A stretch of 64,000 bases of DNA from an uncultured Prevotellaceae bacterium (GCA_900316315.1 ONCK01000003.1:103969-167968); one strand, 5' to 3'; numbered from the stretch's first letter, positions 37,685-46,871 are shown. Made by a program: numbers and translations. Notes: generated by a model not told the origin, from the sequence alone.

Positions 37685-38887
37685 TTAGCGGCGTCCGCCG
37701 CCTCCACCGCGGCTGAAGCCACCGCCACCGCCGCCACGGCTAAATCCGCCGCCGCTGCTGAAGCCGCCACCGCTTCTGCCAAAGCTGCCGCCATTACTGA
37801 AACCGCCAGATCGGCTGCTAGTAGATGGAGAATAGCTTCGGGTCTGCGTCTCCTTCTGAGGAGTGTAGGTTCTGCTGTCGGAAGACTGATAAGAGCTATT
37901 GGGGGTATAAGATCTGCCAGAGCGGCTATAAGTCGGGAGATTGCCACGAGAGAAGCTTTCGCCTCGGCTGAAAGTGCCTCCTCTGACATTTGAGCGGCTA
38001 AATCCGCCACCGGTACTGATACGTCCGGACGCAGCAGTAGAATTCTTCACACTACCAGTACCGAAACCGCCCGTGCGGAAGCTCTTGTCCAGTCCGCGTC
38101 CGCCGATGAAGCTGCGAGAAGGTGTGACGCTACTTCCGTTTGTCACATTGCTGCGTCCAAATCCTCCTTGACGGATAAAACCTCCGGCGGATCCTGTACG
38201 TACGCTAGCGACATCATTGCCGACAAATCGTCCTCCGCCTGCGGGGTGTCCGAAACCTGGAGCCCAGCCATCATAGAAATGGCATCCGCCCCAATGACCG
38301 GCCCAGCCTCCATAATAGGGACGATTCCATCCCCAGTATGCCGGATGTCCCCAGCCCCAATAGAAGCTTCCCCACCACGGGTCGTACCAGCCCCATGTAT
38401 AGTCCCAACATGTGCGATACCACCAGCGATTGTAGTACCATGGATCATAGGCATAGGTCCAATAGCTCCAGCTTGGCAAGGCGACAGCCCAACCATCATA
38501 ATATGTATCCCAAGGGTCTGCATAGCAGATATCCCAGTAGTAAGGGCTACTTACGATGACGCCAACTACAGGGCTATGGAAGCGCATGATACGTTTGGAA
38601 TAAGCATACTCATCCATATTGCTGTCGACCTCGTCTACCGTCTCAGACTGTATCGTATCGTCCTGCGTGACACCAGATGATTGGCCGCGACGATTGTATT
38701 CGTCCACATCACGGTTGGACTGGTAGTAGCGAGCTGTACGATCCTCCTGATAATGGGTGGAAGGAGCATCTTCGTCTACAGTCACCTCTTTGACTTCCTT
38801 AGACGGAATGTAGTAGATATCATTCTGGGCATCAGCCACTACGGGCAGGCCACAGGCAATTGCTGCAATACACAAAATACCTTTCAT
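37685..38887 (-). CDS. Secreted Trp/Tyr- and Gly/Ser-rich protein, unknown function
   Basis: 400 residues with an N-terminal signal peptide (MKGILCIAAIACGLPVVADAQ). Three parts: an acidic linker (residues ~30-95), a very aromatic middle (about 110-215) dense in Trp, Tyr and Gly (for example WAVALPSWSYWTYAYDPWYY), and a low-complexity tail of Gly, Ser, Arg and Phe (for example GGGFSRGGGGGGFSRGGGG) to the C-terminus. I recognise no domain. The composition suggests a surface or periplasmic protein that self-associates. The gene precedes the FadL-like gene in the same direction. Confidence 0.75.
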   Translation of the reverse strand: MKGILCIAAIACGLPVVADAQNDIYYIPSKEVKEVTVDEDAPSTHYQEDRTARYYQSNRDVDEYNRRGQSSGVTQDDTIQSETVDEVDSNMDEYAYSKRIMRFHSPVVGVIVSSPYYWDICYADPWDTYYDGWAVALPSWSYWTYAYDPWYYNRWWYRTCWDYTWGWYDPWWGSFYWGWGHPAYWGWNRPYYGGWAGHWGGCHFYDGWAPGFGHPAGGGRFVGNDVASVRTGSAGGFIRQGGFGRSNVTNGSSVTPSRSFIGGRGLDKSFRTGGFGTGSVKNSTAASGRISTGGGFSRSNVRGGTFSRGESFSRGNLPTYSRSGRSYTPNSSYQSSDSRTYTPQKETQTRSYSPSTSSRSGGFSNGGSFGRSGGGFSSGGGFSRGGGGGGFSRGGGGGRR

Positions 38888-39009
38888 GACTCTCTGATTT
38901 TAAAAGGTTTCCTAATTATTTGGCGAAAGTACGAAAACTTTCTCATTCTATTTCAAAACTAAGACTGCTTTGTCATGACAAAGTTACACTTTTTGAGAAT
39001 TTTAGAGCT

Positions 39010-39372
39010 TTAATGTTTTATTTTGCTCTCTATATCCGCCTTCACGTGCTTGGGGAGTCTGTCATAGACTTGCTGGTATGACATACGGATGAGTTGCTCC
39101 ACCTCTTTGCGAGACAAGTGATCGAGAAAGAGGTCGTTCCAGTGAATTTTGTTAAGATGATAAGCCGGTCGTACGCCTTCTTGATTTGCTCTCAGCCACG
39201 CACCCTGCTCTGGAGGTAATTTTACAGCACACGTGGGCTCTGGTGCTTCCAGCCAGATGTGAAGAAATATTTTTCCGCCAATACGAAAGACAAGCCAGTC
39301 TGGTCCATAGGGCATATCCTCTTTCACCTCAAACAGGGACAGTGCATACAGTCTCACTTCTTCAATATCCAT
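39010..39372 (-). CDS. MmcQ/YjbR family protein
   Basis: 120 residues matching the YjbR fold: YALSLFEVKEDMPYGPDWLVFRIGGKIFLHIWLEAP, CAVKLPPEQGAWLRANQEGVRPAYHLNKIHWNDLFLD, and a C-terminal helix EVEQLIRMSYQQVYDRLPKHVK. The family has a CyaY-like fold and is called DNA-binding by annotation only. Single-gene unit. Confidence 0.82.
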   Translation of the reverse strand: MDIEEVRLYALSLFEVKEDMPYGPDWLVFRIGGKIFLHIWLEAPEPTCAVKLPPEQGAWLRANQEGVRPAYHLNKIHWNDLFLDHLSRKEVEQLIRMSYQQVYDRLPKHVKADIESKIKH

Positions 39373-39802
39373 AACTCTTATATTGTCTGTTTGTTGTACC
39401 TTTCATATATAGCTTTTCTCTATCATATCTTGCCAAGACCGGTATTGTATACTTCTTTTGAAGCATTTAGTCCCAAAAGGAGCAAGTTTTTGTGTATCGC
39501 AACTTCTGATTTTGGCAATATCCGACGCACCTCTTTTTCTACTTATTTATCTGCTTCTTCAAAGTCTATTGTCCGGTATCTGCCTTTTCTCATTTGTCAG
39601 TCTCTTTTATTGTCTCCCTTTGTCATAAGATACCGATTAAGTGTGATGGTGTCAAGTCACTTCATACTCTATCATAGACCGGCGTTGATAGCCGTAAAGA
39701 TAGCAATTGCTACATATAAGTTTTGGGCTGTATCCACATTTTTTCTGTAAGAAAGGTATTTTGTCCCGTAAAATGTATATTTCATCACATGCTTAGACTT
39801 CC
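39373..39802. other. Intergenic region YjbR to CMD-cupin gene
   Basis: About 430 nt between divergent genes, AT-rich, with the plus-strand promoter at its right end. A 163-codon plus-strand frame (39259-39750) overlaps the YjbR gene and has no recognisable features. Confidence 0.45.
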
Positions 39803-39810
39803 TAACTTTG
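39803..39810 (+). promoter_or_regulatory. -7 box for the CMD-cupin gene
   Basis: TAACTTTG lies 11 nt before ATG 39822, implying a leader of only a few nucleotides. Confidence 0.6.
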
Positions 39811-39821
39811 CACAAAAATAA

Positions 39822-40943
39822 ATGATGAAGTTTTTTACGAATTTAGCAGTTGCCCTCGTCACAACAATGGTCGCCACAATAAATATCAAAATCAAATCTC
39901 AAACATATATGACCAATGTATTAACAAAGAGACAACAGGCGCTATCTACTATAGCCTGTTTGGAAGCTAAGGGAGATCTGTCCCAACTCAAAATTGCTAT
40001 AAACAAAGGCATGGCCGACGGTGTCACTGTCAGTGAAATCAAGGAGGCTCTTTCACAGCTCTATGCCTACACTGGATTTCCTCGCAGTCTTAATGCTCTT
40101 GGTACCCTCCAAGCTGTCATCAAGGAGCGTCAGACTCAAGGTCTCTCTTGTCTCAGAGGCAGGGAAGCAACCCCCTTGCCCGCCGATTACGATGCACTCA
40201 AGCAAGGCACCAAGATACAGACCAAACTGAGCGGAAGTCCTTTTGACTATACCTTTGCTCCAGCCACAGACTACTATCTCAAGGCCCATCTCTTCGGCGA
40301 CATTTTTGCGCGCGACAATCTCTCTTTTGCCGATCGCGAACTCGTCACAGTCAGCGCGTTGAGCGGCATCAAGGGCGTTGAGCCCCAGCTCAAGGCCCAC
40401 ATCAAAGGCGCCCGCAACATGGGACTCAGCGATGAAGAGATACACGCCCTACCCTCCCATCTCAAGCAATCCGTAGGAAAGCTTGAGGGATACCGTGCCT
40501 CCAAGGCCATAAGCGAGGTCTACGGAAAAGATTTTGCCGAGGGTGCCCCCATTGAAAACGCCATGTATCCCGTGGGAACGCTCAATACGGCTTATGCCAA
40601 GTATTTCATCGGCAACAGTTACCTTCTAAATGTAGGCAAAGGCGATATTCCTATTTCAAATGTCACTTTTGAGCCTCGCTGCCGCAACAATTGGCACATT
40701 CATCACAAGACAGGACAAATCCTCATCTGTGTTGGCGGGCGCGGATGGTACCAAGAATGGGGCAAGCAGCCCGTCGAGCTCACTCCGGGCAAAATCATAG
40801 AGATACCTGCCGAGGTTAAGCACTGGCATGGGGCGGCCCGAGACAGCTGGATGCAGCACCTTGCCTTCTCTGTGCCCGTTGAGGAAGCTTCTTCGGAATG
40901 GCTTGAGCCCGTTGACGACGAGACATACGACAAACTCAACTAA
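39822..40943 (+). CDS. Carboxymuconolactone decarboxylase-like (two domains) fused to a cupin
   Basis: 373 residues. An N-terminal hydrophobic segment (FFTNLAVALVTTMVATI) could be a signal or anchor. Two CMD/AhpD-like domains follow: about 35-110 (GDLSQLKIAINKGMADGVTVSEIKEALSQLYAYTGFPRSLNAL) and 150-220 (LSFADRELVTVSALSGIKGVEPQLKAHIKGARNMGLSDEEIHA). The C-terminal cupin has metal ligands in NWHIHHKTGQILICVGGRGWYQ and PAEVKHWHGA. The CMD catalytic Cys of AhpD (ExxxxxCxxC) is absent. This fusion is common in Bacteroidota as a putative oxidoreductase or lactonase-like protein; substrate unknown. Confidence 0.85.
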   Translation: MMKFFTNLAVALVTTMVATINIKIKSQTYMTNVLTKRQQALSTIACLEAKGDLSQLKIAINKGMADGVTVSEIKEALSQLYAYTGFPRSLNALGTLQAVIKERQTQGLSCLRGREATPLPADYDALKQGTKIQTKLSGSPFDYTFAPATDYYLKAHLFGDIFARDNLSFADRELVTVSALSGIKGVEPQLKAHIKGARNMGLSDEEIHALPSHLKQSVGKLEGYRASKAISEVYGKDFAEGAPIENAMYPVGTLNTAYAKYFIGNSYLLNVGKGDIPISNVTFEPRCRNNWHIHHKTGQILICVGGRGWYQEWGKQPVELTPGKIIEIPAEVKHWHGAARDSWMQHLAFSVPVEEASSEWLEPVDDETYDKLN

Positions 40944-41130
40944 ACCCCATCATATACTATCGGACCTTGGCTCGGCTAGTCCCCTCCTTGCCGGCTGAGG
41001 CCCGATGTATATCTATATGATGCCTTTTCTCCCACGCCTTAGGCCTCCTGGATTATTCATACTTCTCTTGTTGTCACACTGGCAACACATATTAGCATAT
41101 CTCGGTGTTTTTTTCATAGAGCCACACAGA

Positions 41131-41184
41131 GAGACAAGACAAGGCCTGACCTGCCAATAGGTAAGTCAAGCCTTGTCTTGTCTC
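41131..41184. terminator. Long inverted repeat between convergent genes
   Basis: GAGACAAGACAAGGC (41131-41145) pairs perfectly with GCCTTGTCTTGTCTC (41170-41184), extended by TGAC/GTCA after a single-base bulge. It lies 13 nt from the nagB stop and probably ends nagB and, more distantly, the CMD-cupin transcript. There is no long T-run. Confidence 0.7.
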
Positions 41185-41197
41185 AATAGAACTGATA

Positions 41198-41980
41198 CTA
41201 CTTCTCTATCTCTTTATAGTAACGATAGGTACCGACCTTGAGCTCATCGGTAGCGTCATCAGAACAAACGATGATAGCATTACGATGATATTGCAGGCAT
41301 GTAATCGTCCACATACTGCTTATGCTACCCTCAACAGCATGCTGCAAAGCGCGCGCCTTATTGTGTCCGTTGGCGAGAATGAGTACTTCATCAGCTCCCA
41401 TCACTGTACCGACGCCCACAGAGAGAGCCTGATGAGGCACCTTGTTAACGTCATTGTCAAAGAAGCGGGAATTGGCAATCAGCGTGTCTTTGGTAAGGTT
41501 CATCACGCGAGTACGGCTGGAGAAAGAAGAGCCCGGCTCGTTGAAAGCGATATGACCGTCGGGTCCCATGCCACCGATGAAGAGGTCGATGCCACCGCAC
41601 TCGACGATCTTGCGTTCGTACTCGTCACACTCCTCAGCCAGGTCTGCGGCGTTACCATTAAGGATATGGATATTCTCAGCCGGGCAATCCACATGGTCAA
41701 AGAGATTGTCGTGCATAAAGTAGTGGTAGCTCTGGGGGTGATTTTCAGGAATGCCCACGTATTCATCCATGTTGAAGGTGATGACGTGCTTGAAGCTGAT
41801 GCGTCCTGCCTTGTAAGCCTTCACAAGTTCTGCATACATGCCCACAGGCGTACTTCCGGTGGCCAGACCCAGTACAAATGGATGCTGAGCTGTGGGATTA
41901 AACTTGGTAATCTTGTCGATGATATACTCGGCTGCCCACTTTGACATGCCGTCATAATCATCCTTAATGATAAGTCTCAT
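41198..41980 (-). CDS. nagB: Glucosamine-6-phosphate deaminase NagB
   Basis: 260 residues from ATG 41980 ([15 protein letters not shown]). Active-site residues fall at the E. coli NagB numbers: D72 in FNMDEYVGI, and D141, H143 and E148 in [14 protein letters not shown]. The phosphate loop is [16 protein letters not shown]. It converts glucosamine-6-phosphate to fructose-6-phosphate and ammonia. The longer frame to 42058 is excluded by the -7 box at 42023-42016. Confidence 0.96.
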   Translation of the reverse strand: MRLIIKDDYDGMSKWAAEYIIDKITKFNPTAQHPFVLGLATGSTPVGMYAELVKAYKAGRISFKHVITFNMDEYVGIPENHPQSYHYFMHDNLFDHVDCPAENIHILNGNAADLAEECDEYERKIVECGGIDLFIGGMGPDGHIAFNEPGSSFSSRTRVMNLTKDTLIANSRFFDNDVNKVPHQALSVGVGTVMGADEVLILANGHNKARALQHAVEGSISSMWTITCLQYHRNAIIVCSDDATDELKVGTYRYYKEIEK

Positions 41981-42015
41981 AACTCTATCTTGTTTGTTGT
42001 TTGATTTTTGAGCTA

Positions 42016-42023
42016 CAAAGTTA
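42016..42023 (-). promoter_or_regulatory. -7 box for nagB
   Basis: Minus strand TAACTTTG, 36 nt before ATG 41980. Confidence 0.6.
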
Positions 42024-42234
42024 GCAAATCTTTGGCAATCTATCTCTAACAAAACCAATTTTAATCATCTAAAAATCTGATACGATATCATCCGAAGTCA
42101 TCTTCATCCAGGGACATCAGCGAGACACAAGATACGCAAAGGCTTCTCTATCCACTTTAACAGAGAATTTTTCCGCGAGCGTCCTGCCTGTAAATACTAG
42201 TCTCAATTCTGATCAATAAATAGTAACAAAATAT

Positions 42235-42512
42235 TTTATAAAAAATTGACTTAAAAAGTCCGATTCAAATCTGAATGCAGAAAGATAAAATTTTGCTCAA
42301 ATCGCCTCTATAACGAGCTGAAAACCAACGAATTGTAAATAAAATTTCATCCTTTTATAACTAACTGGCTATCAAGCAACAACAACTTGCCTTCTAGTTT
42401 AAACTACATCAGTCCTAGTTTAAAATAAGTCCGACCTTGTTATGCTTACAAGGCGACTTGTCATCACTCCTTCGGACCTGTATAAAACAGTATCCCAGAT
42501 TTATTATATAAA
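42235..42512. repeat. Dispersed ~260-nt repeat, copy B
   Basis: The partner of 23,828-24,087. The stem-loop is clearer here: GTCCGA (42429-42434) pairs with TCGGAC (42472-42477), and CCTTGT (42435-42440) with ACAAGG further in. Copy B has about 20 extra nt (CAGTCCTAGTTTAAAATAAG) before GTCCGA. ATAAGTCCGACCTTGT (42425-42440) is the exact reverse complement of 14369-14384 in the glpA leader. Confidence 0.72.
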
Positions 42513-42535
42513 AAATTGAGCCGTCTAAAAGAAAC

Positions 42536-42553
42536 GGCAAACTGTCGTTTGCC
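42536..42553 (-). terminator. Terminator after the histidine kinase
   Basis: GGCAAAC (42536-42542), TGTC loop, GTTTGCC (42547-42553). On the minus strand it is followed by GTTTCTTTT. It lies 26 nt past the kinase stop. Confidence 0.75.
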
Positions 42554-42578
42554 TTCGGGGAGTCCCAAGATAAAAGCC

Positions 42579-43772
42579 TCAGTTTTTCACCCGCAACTCT
42601 ATCCTGAAAGTCGTACCTCTACCTATCTCAGAGTTTCTGACATAGATGCGGCCATGATGATATTCCTCTATGATACGTTTGGCCAAGGAGAGTCCGAGTC
42701 CCCATCCACGTTCCTTAGTCGTATATCCCGGCATAAAGACACTCTTCCAGTGATTTTTGGCAATACCCTTGCCCGTATCGGCCACATCTATGATGACAAG
42801 GCCCGTAATCTCGTGTGCGGTAATCGTAATCTGCCCTTTGCCTTGCATCGCATCAATGGCATTCTTGCACAGGTTTTCTACGACCCACTCAAAGAGGGGC
42901 GCACTCAGCTTGACCTTGACCGGTGTAGCAGGCAGGCTGCAGATGATTTTGACCTTGCTTGACGATCGCATCGAGATATAGTCGACGACGTGCCAGATGA
43001 TTTCCTTGAGGTCTTCCTCCTTAAGTTCTGGTCGCGAACCGACCTTGGAGAATCGTTCCGCAATGAGTTTCAGGCGCTCGATATCCTTGCCCATCTCAGG
43101 GATAATGGCATCATTGGGATGATTGTCCTTAAGTATCTCTTGCCAGGCAATGAGCGAACTGATGGGAGTACCCAGTTGGTGTGCGGTTTCCTTGGTAAGT
43201 CCGACCCAGACACGGTTTTGTTCCGCGCGCTTAAGGCTCAATAGGGCGAATATCAAGATTAGAATAAAGATAGCCAGGATAGCAATCTGCAAATAGGGAT
43301 AAATCGCGAGGCGCTTCAGTGTGAGTGAATCCTCATAGACGATTTCGAGATATTCATCCTTAACCTTATGCGACTGTAAGCTGTCCGATGGTTCCGTATA
43401 ATAAATCTTGATGGAGTGACCCTGACTGCGCATTTCGTGCACCTTATTTTGCAGATAGTCAATCGAGTCCTCCGGTGTTGTATAGCGAAACTTTAAGTTA
43501 CGAAACTGCAGTACATCTCCCTTCTCATTGAGCACAATGACGGGGATAGTCGTATTGTCGTTGATGACCTTGAGTACAAGGTTGAGATCGGTGTTTTCGT
43601 CAGCAGTATTAAGCGTACGCATGGCTTCCGCCCAGATGTTCATCTTGGAGGATACGTCTCTCTGCATATCCCGCAGGAGATAGTGGGAAAAAACGAGCGA
43701 CACGGCAGCTATGAGAATGGCTGCGAGAATGAGGATGTTGCGTATACTGCGATATCTATCGGTCCACTGCAT
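42579..43772 (-). CDS. Sensor histidine kinase
   Basis: About 397 residues from ATG 43772 (MQWTDRYRSIRN). Membrane helix near residues 12-32, an extracytoplasmic sensor region of ~120 residues (NIWAEAMRTLNTADENTDLN...), and a second helix (IAILAIFILILIFALLSL). The phosphoacceptor box is TKETAHQLGTPISSLIAW. The ATPase domain has N-box VVENLCKNAIDAMQ, G1 DVADTGKGIA and G2 WGLGLSLAKRIIEEYHHG. There is no response regulator next to it, so its partner is elsewhere. The GTPISS motif is typical of Bacteroidota HATPase kinases that lack a HAMP domain. Confidence 0.9.
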   Translation of the reverse strand: MQWTDRYRSIRNILILAAILIAAVSLVFSHYLLRDMQRDVSSKMNIWAEAMRTLNTADENTDLNLVLKVINDNTTIPVIVLNEKGDVLQFRNLKFRYTTPEDSIDYLQNKVHEMRSQGHSIKIYYTEPSDSLQSHKVKDEYLEIVYEDSLTLKRLAIYPYLQIAILAIFILILIFALLSLKRAEQNRVWVGLTKETAHQLGTPISSLIAWQEILKDNHPNDAIIPEMGKDIERLKLIAERFSKVGSRPELKEEDLKEIIWHVVDYISMRSSSKVKIICSLPATPVKVKLSAPLFEWVVENLCKNAIDAMQGKGQITITAHEITGLVIIDVADTGKGIAKNHWKSVFMPGYTTKERGWGLGLSLAKRIIEEYHHGRIYVRNSEIGRGTTFRIELRVKN

Positions 43773-43802
43773 GGGCAAGTCCCTTACATCATATATTAAA
43801 CG

Positions 43803-43810
43803 CAAAAATA
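43803..43810 (-). promoter_or_regulatory. -7 box for the histidine kinase
   Basis: Minus strand TATTTTTG, 30 nt before ATG 43772; supports the shorter start. Confidence 0.45.
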
Positions 43811-43907
43811 GGAGGATTATTTCACATATTCGGGGAGAATAGCCAAAAGTCCGCAATATATTTTCATTTCGCCCGATACTCTCGGCCCATGGGTGTAAGA
43901 TTTTTGC

Positions 43908-43915
43908 TACCTTTG
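43908..43915 (+). promoter_or_regulatory. -7 box for uvrB, implies a near-leaderless mRNA
   Basis: TACCTTTG ends 6 nt before ATG 43922. Since this box is centred about 7 nt upstream of the transcription start, the transcript should begin at or within two or three bases of the ATG. Confidence 0.6.
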
Positions 43916-43921
43916 CAGACT

Positions 43922-45928
43922 ATGCCACAGTTCAAACTAGTATCAGACTATCAGCCCACAGGAGACCAGCCTCAGGCCATCGAGCAACTGGTCGAAGGTC
44001 TACGTGATGGAGAGAAGGCCCAGACCCTCCTTGGCGTGACGGGATCGGGCAAGACTTTTACCATCGCCAATGTCGTGGCCCAAGTCAATATGCCAACCCT
44101 CGTGCTGAGCCACAACAAGACACTTGCCTACCAGCTGTATCAGGAGTTTAAGGCCTTCTTCCCCGACAATGCCGTCGAGTACTACGTATCTTACTACGAC
44201 TACTACCAGCCGGAGGCCTACCTGCCTGCTACCGACACCTATATAGCCAAAGACCTCAATATCAACGAGGACATTGACAAGTGCAGACTCGCGGCGACAT
44301 CCGTGCTGCTCTCAGGCAGACGAGACGTCATCATCGTATCCTCTGTATCGTGCATATATGGTATGGGCAATCCGGCGGCTTTTTACGAGACTGTCATAGC
44401 ACTCAAGGTCGGCATGCGACTTGACCGCAACGTCCTCATGCGCAAACTGGTCAACTCGCTCTATGTACGCAATGATATCGAGCAAAAAGCCGGCAACTTC
44501 AGTGTCAAGGGTGATACCGTCTGGATCTTCCTTGCCTACAGTGATGATGTGATACGCGTGACCTTCTGGGATGATGAGATTGACGGCATCGATCAGATCA
44601 ACGCCCTCAATGGAAATAAGCTGATGAGCTTTGAGGAGTACAAGATCTATCCAGCCAATCTCTTTGTCACATCAGAGGATACGGTACATCAGGCAACCGA
44701 AGAGATAGAGCGCGATTTGGAAGTTCAGGAAAATCTCTTTCGCGAACAAGGAAAAAAGATTGAAGCGGACAGACTCCATGAGCGCGTCACCTACGACGTA
44801 GAGATGATACGCGAGCTCGGACATTGCAGTGGCATAGAGAACTATAGCCGCTACTTTGACGGACGAGCCCCCGGCACCCGCCCCTTCTGCCTGCTCGACT
44901 TTTTTCCCAAGGACTTTCTGATGGTCATTGATGAGAGCCATGTCACGGTACCGCAGATTAACGGCATGTACGGAGGAGACCGCAGCCGCAAGGAGGCACT
45001 TGTCAAATACGGTTTCCGCCTACCCGCAGCCCTCGACAACCGACCACTCAAGTTTCAGGAGTTTCAGAGCATGCTTCACCAAGTCATCTATGTGAGCGCC
45101 ACACCTGCAGACTTTGAACTGCAAGAGAGCGGAGGCGTAGTCGTTGAACAAGTGATACGCCCTACCGGCCTCCTGGACCCGGAGATTATCGTGCGCCCCA
45201 GCCTCAATCAGCTCGATGACTTGATGGAGGAAATCCAGGTTTGTAGGGAGCATGACGAGCGGGTACTCGTCACCACCCTGACCAAGCGTATGGCTGAGGA
45301 CCTTACTGACTATCTGCTCAATATGGGGATCAGTGCCAACTACATACACAGTGATGTCGACACGCTCCAGCGTGTAGAGATACTTAATAACTTGCGGCGC
45401 GGCACAATCCAGGTCTTGGTTGGCGTCAATCTGCTCCGAGAGGGTCTGGACTTGCCGGAAGTCTCTCTCGTAGCGATACTCGATGCCGATAAGGAGGGAT
45501 TCCTGCGTAGCCATCGCTCTCTGACCCAGACAGCCGGACGTGCCGCACGCAATATCCACGGCCGGGTCATCATGTACGCTGACCATATCACCGACAGCAT
45601 GCGCCAGACGATTGATGAGACCAACCGGCGGCGTAGCAAGCAGATGCAATACAATCAAGAGCATCACATCACACCGCGGCAAATCAAGAAAGCCATCGGT
45701 CAAGAACTGATTGCAGCAGACAGCAGCCGCAACAGCTATGGCAACAACATCCTCGCGGAGGAAGCCGTGGCCTATAAGAAGGTTTCCAAACTCGATCTCA
45801 GCAAAGAGACGGTCGAATCTTTACGCAAAAAGATGGAGGCTGCCGCCAAGGATTTTGACTTTATCTTGGCCGCCCAGTACAGGGATGAGATGCTCAAGCT
45901 GAAAAAGATACAACAAGGCCAAGCATAG
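43922..45928 (+). CDS. uvrB: Excinuclease ABC subunit B
   Basis: 668 residues from ATG 43922 (MPQFKLVSDYQPTGDQPQAI). Walker A LLGVTGSGKTFTIAN at about residues 36-50, the damage-probing beta-hairpin VSYYDYYQPEAYLPATDTYI, DEAD-type LMVIDESHVTVPQ, helicase motifs VLVGVNLLREGLDLPEVSL and QTAGRAARN, and a C-terminal UVR domain (ETVESLRKKMEAAAKDFDF) that contacts UvrC. It is the central helicase-like subunit of nucleotide excision repair. An ATG at 43889 in frame lies upstream of the -7 box. Confidence 0.96.
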   Translation: MPQFKLVSDYQPTGDQPQAIEQLVEGLRDGEKAQTLLGVTGSGKTFTIANVVAQVNMPTLVLSHNKTLAYQLYQEFKAFFPDNAVEYYVSYYDYYQPEAYLPATDTYIAKDLNINEDIDKCRLAATSVLLSGRRDVIIVSSVSCIYGMGNPAAFYETVIALKVGMRLDRNVLMRKLVNSLYVRNDIEQKAGNFSVKGDTVWIFLAYSDDVIRVTFWDDEIDGIDQINALNGNKLMSFEEYKIYPANLFVTSEDTVHQATEEIERDLEVQENLFREQGKKIEADRLHERVTYDVEMIRELGHCSGIENYSRYFDGRAPGTRPFCLLDFFPKDFLMVIDESHVTVPQINGMYGGDRSRKEALVKYGFRLPAALDNRPLKFQEFQSMLHQVIYVSATPADFELQESGGVVVEQVIRPTGLLDPEIIVRPSLNQLDDLMEEIQVCREHDERVLVTTLTKRMAEDLTDYLLNMGISANYIHSDVDTLQRVEILNNLRRGTIQVLVGVNLLREGLDLPEVSLVAILDADKEGFLRSHRSLTQTAGRAARNIHGRVIMYADHITDSMRQTIDETNRRRSKQMQYNQEHHITPRQIKKAIGQELIAADSSRNSYGNNILAEEAVAYKKVSKLDLSKETVESLRKKMEAAAKDFDFILAAQYRDEMLKLKKIQQGQA

Positions 45929-45946
45929 ACATGCCTGGCCTTAAAA
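45915..45946 (+). terminator. Terminator overlapping the uvrB stop
   Basis: AAGGCC (45915-45920) pairs with GGCCTT (45937-45942) with an inner GCAT/ATGC pair, followed by AAAAA (a T-run for the opposing dapA). It probably works in both directions between convergent uvrB and dapA. Confidence 0.6.
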
Positions 45947-45956
45947 ACATATCTTA

Positions 45957-46841
45957 CTACTTAGAGAGAGCAGCATACGCCGCCCTTATCTTTTGCTCCG
46001 TCTCCGGAGTTACCGGGACAAGAGGCAGACGCAAACGATTGCCCGTCATATTCATGACAGACAGCAAGCACTTGATGCCCGACGGATTGCCATCTACCGA
46101 GAGTAGGCGGTAAAAATCAAACAACTTACGATGGATCTTGAGCGCTTCTGCCTCGTTGTTTTGTTGTAGATAATGCACCATAGAACCGAAAAGCTTGGGA
46201 AGCGCATTGCCGATCACAGATATAACGCCGACAGCTCCCATCAGCAACATTTCGTAAGTAATTGCATCTTCTCCGCTGATCACCCCAAAATCAGAGGGCA
46301 ACGTCTCCAGTATGGTATCTATCTGATTGACATTGCCGGATGCCTCCTTGACGGCTACGATATTAGGTATATTGACAGCCATACGTCGAAGCGTAGCCGG
46401 CATGATATTGGCCCCGCAGCGGCCGGGTATATTGTAGACGACTATAGGTAAATCTGTGTTTTTGGCAACCACCTCAAAGTGCCGATATATACCCTCCTGC
46501 GACGGTTTGTTGTAGTATGGGCAGACAGAGAGTATGCCATCTACGCCACTAAAGTCAAAGCTCTTGAGATTGCGGACCAGCCTGTCTGTACTGTTATCCC
46601 CAAAACCAAGCAACACTGGGATGCGTCCTTTCACCTGTCTGATGACAAAATTCTTGACATCCTGCCTCTCCTTGTCACTCAAGCAAGGCGTCTCTGCCGT
46701 AGAGCCAAGAGCACACAGAAAGTCAGCTCTATTTTCAATCTGATACTCTATCAAGTCTGCCAACTGGCCGTAGGCAATACTCCCGTCCTCGGCAAAGGGC
46801 GTAACAAGAGCTATGCCAAATCCTCTGAATATGTTGTCCAT
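45957..46841 (-). CDS. dapA: 4-hydroxy-tetrahydrodipicolinate synthase DapA
   Basis: 294 residues. Schiff-base Lys165 in IVAVKEASGN, catalytic Tyr136 in VVYNIPGRCGANI, and the GSTAETPCL loop (usually GTTGEs). It condenses pyruvate with aspartate semialdehyde in the lysine and diaminopimelate pathway. The GSTAE variant of the Thr-Thr loop is seen in some Bacteroidota DapA proteins. Single gene, with a -7 box at 46871-46864. Confidence 0.94.
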   Translation of the reverse strand: MDNIFRGFGIALVTPFAEDGSIAYGQLADLIEYQIENRADFLCALGSTAETPCLSDKERQDVKNFVIRQVKGRIPVLLGFGDNSTDRLVRNLKSFDFSGVDGILSVCPYYNKPSQEGIYRHFEVVAKNTDLPIVVYNIPGRCGANIMPATLRRMAVNIPNIVAVKEASGNVNQIDTILETLPSDFGVISGEDAITYEMLLMGAVGVISVIGNALPKLFGSMVHYLQQNNEAEALKIHRKLFDFYRLLSVDGNPSGIKCLLSVMNMTGNRLRLPLVPVTPETEQKIRAAYAALSK

Positions 46842-46863
46842 AATATTAAAATGCTTTTGCTAA

Positions 46864-46871
46864 CAAAGATA
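46864..46871 (-). promoter_or_regulatory. -7 box for dapA
   Basis: Minus strand TATCTTTG, 23 nt before ATG 46841. Confidence 0.55.

Noticed and set aside
39259..39750. 163-codon plus-strand frame as a gene
   Set aside because: It overlaps the well-supported YjbR gene on the other strand and has no recognisable domain.
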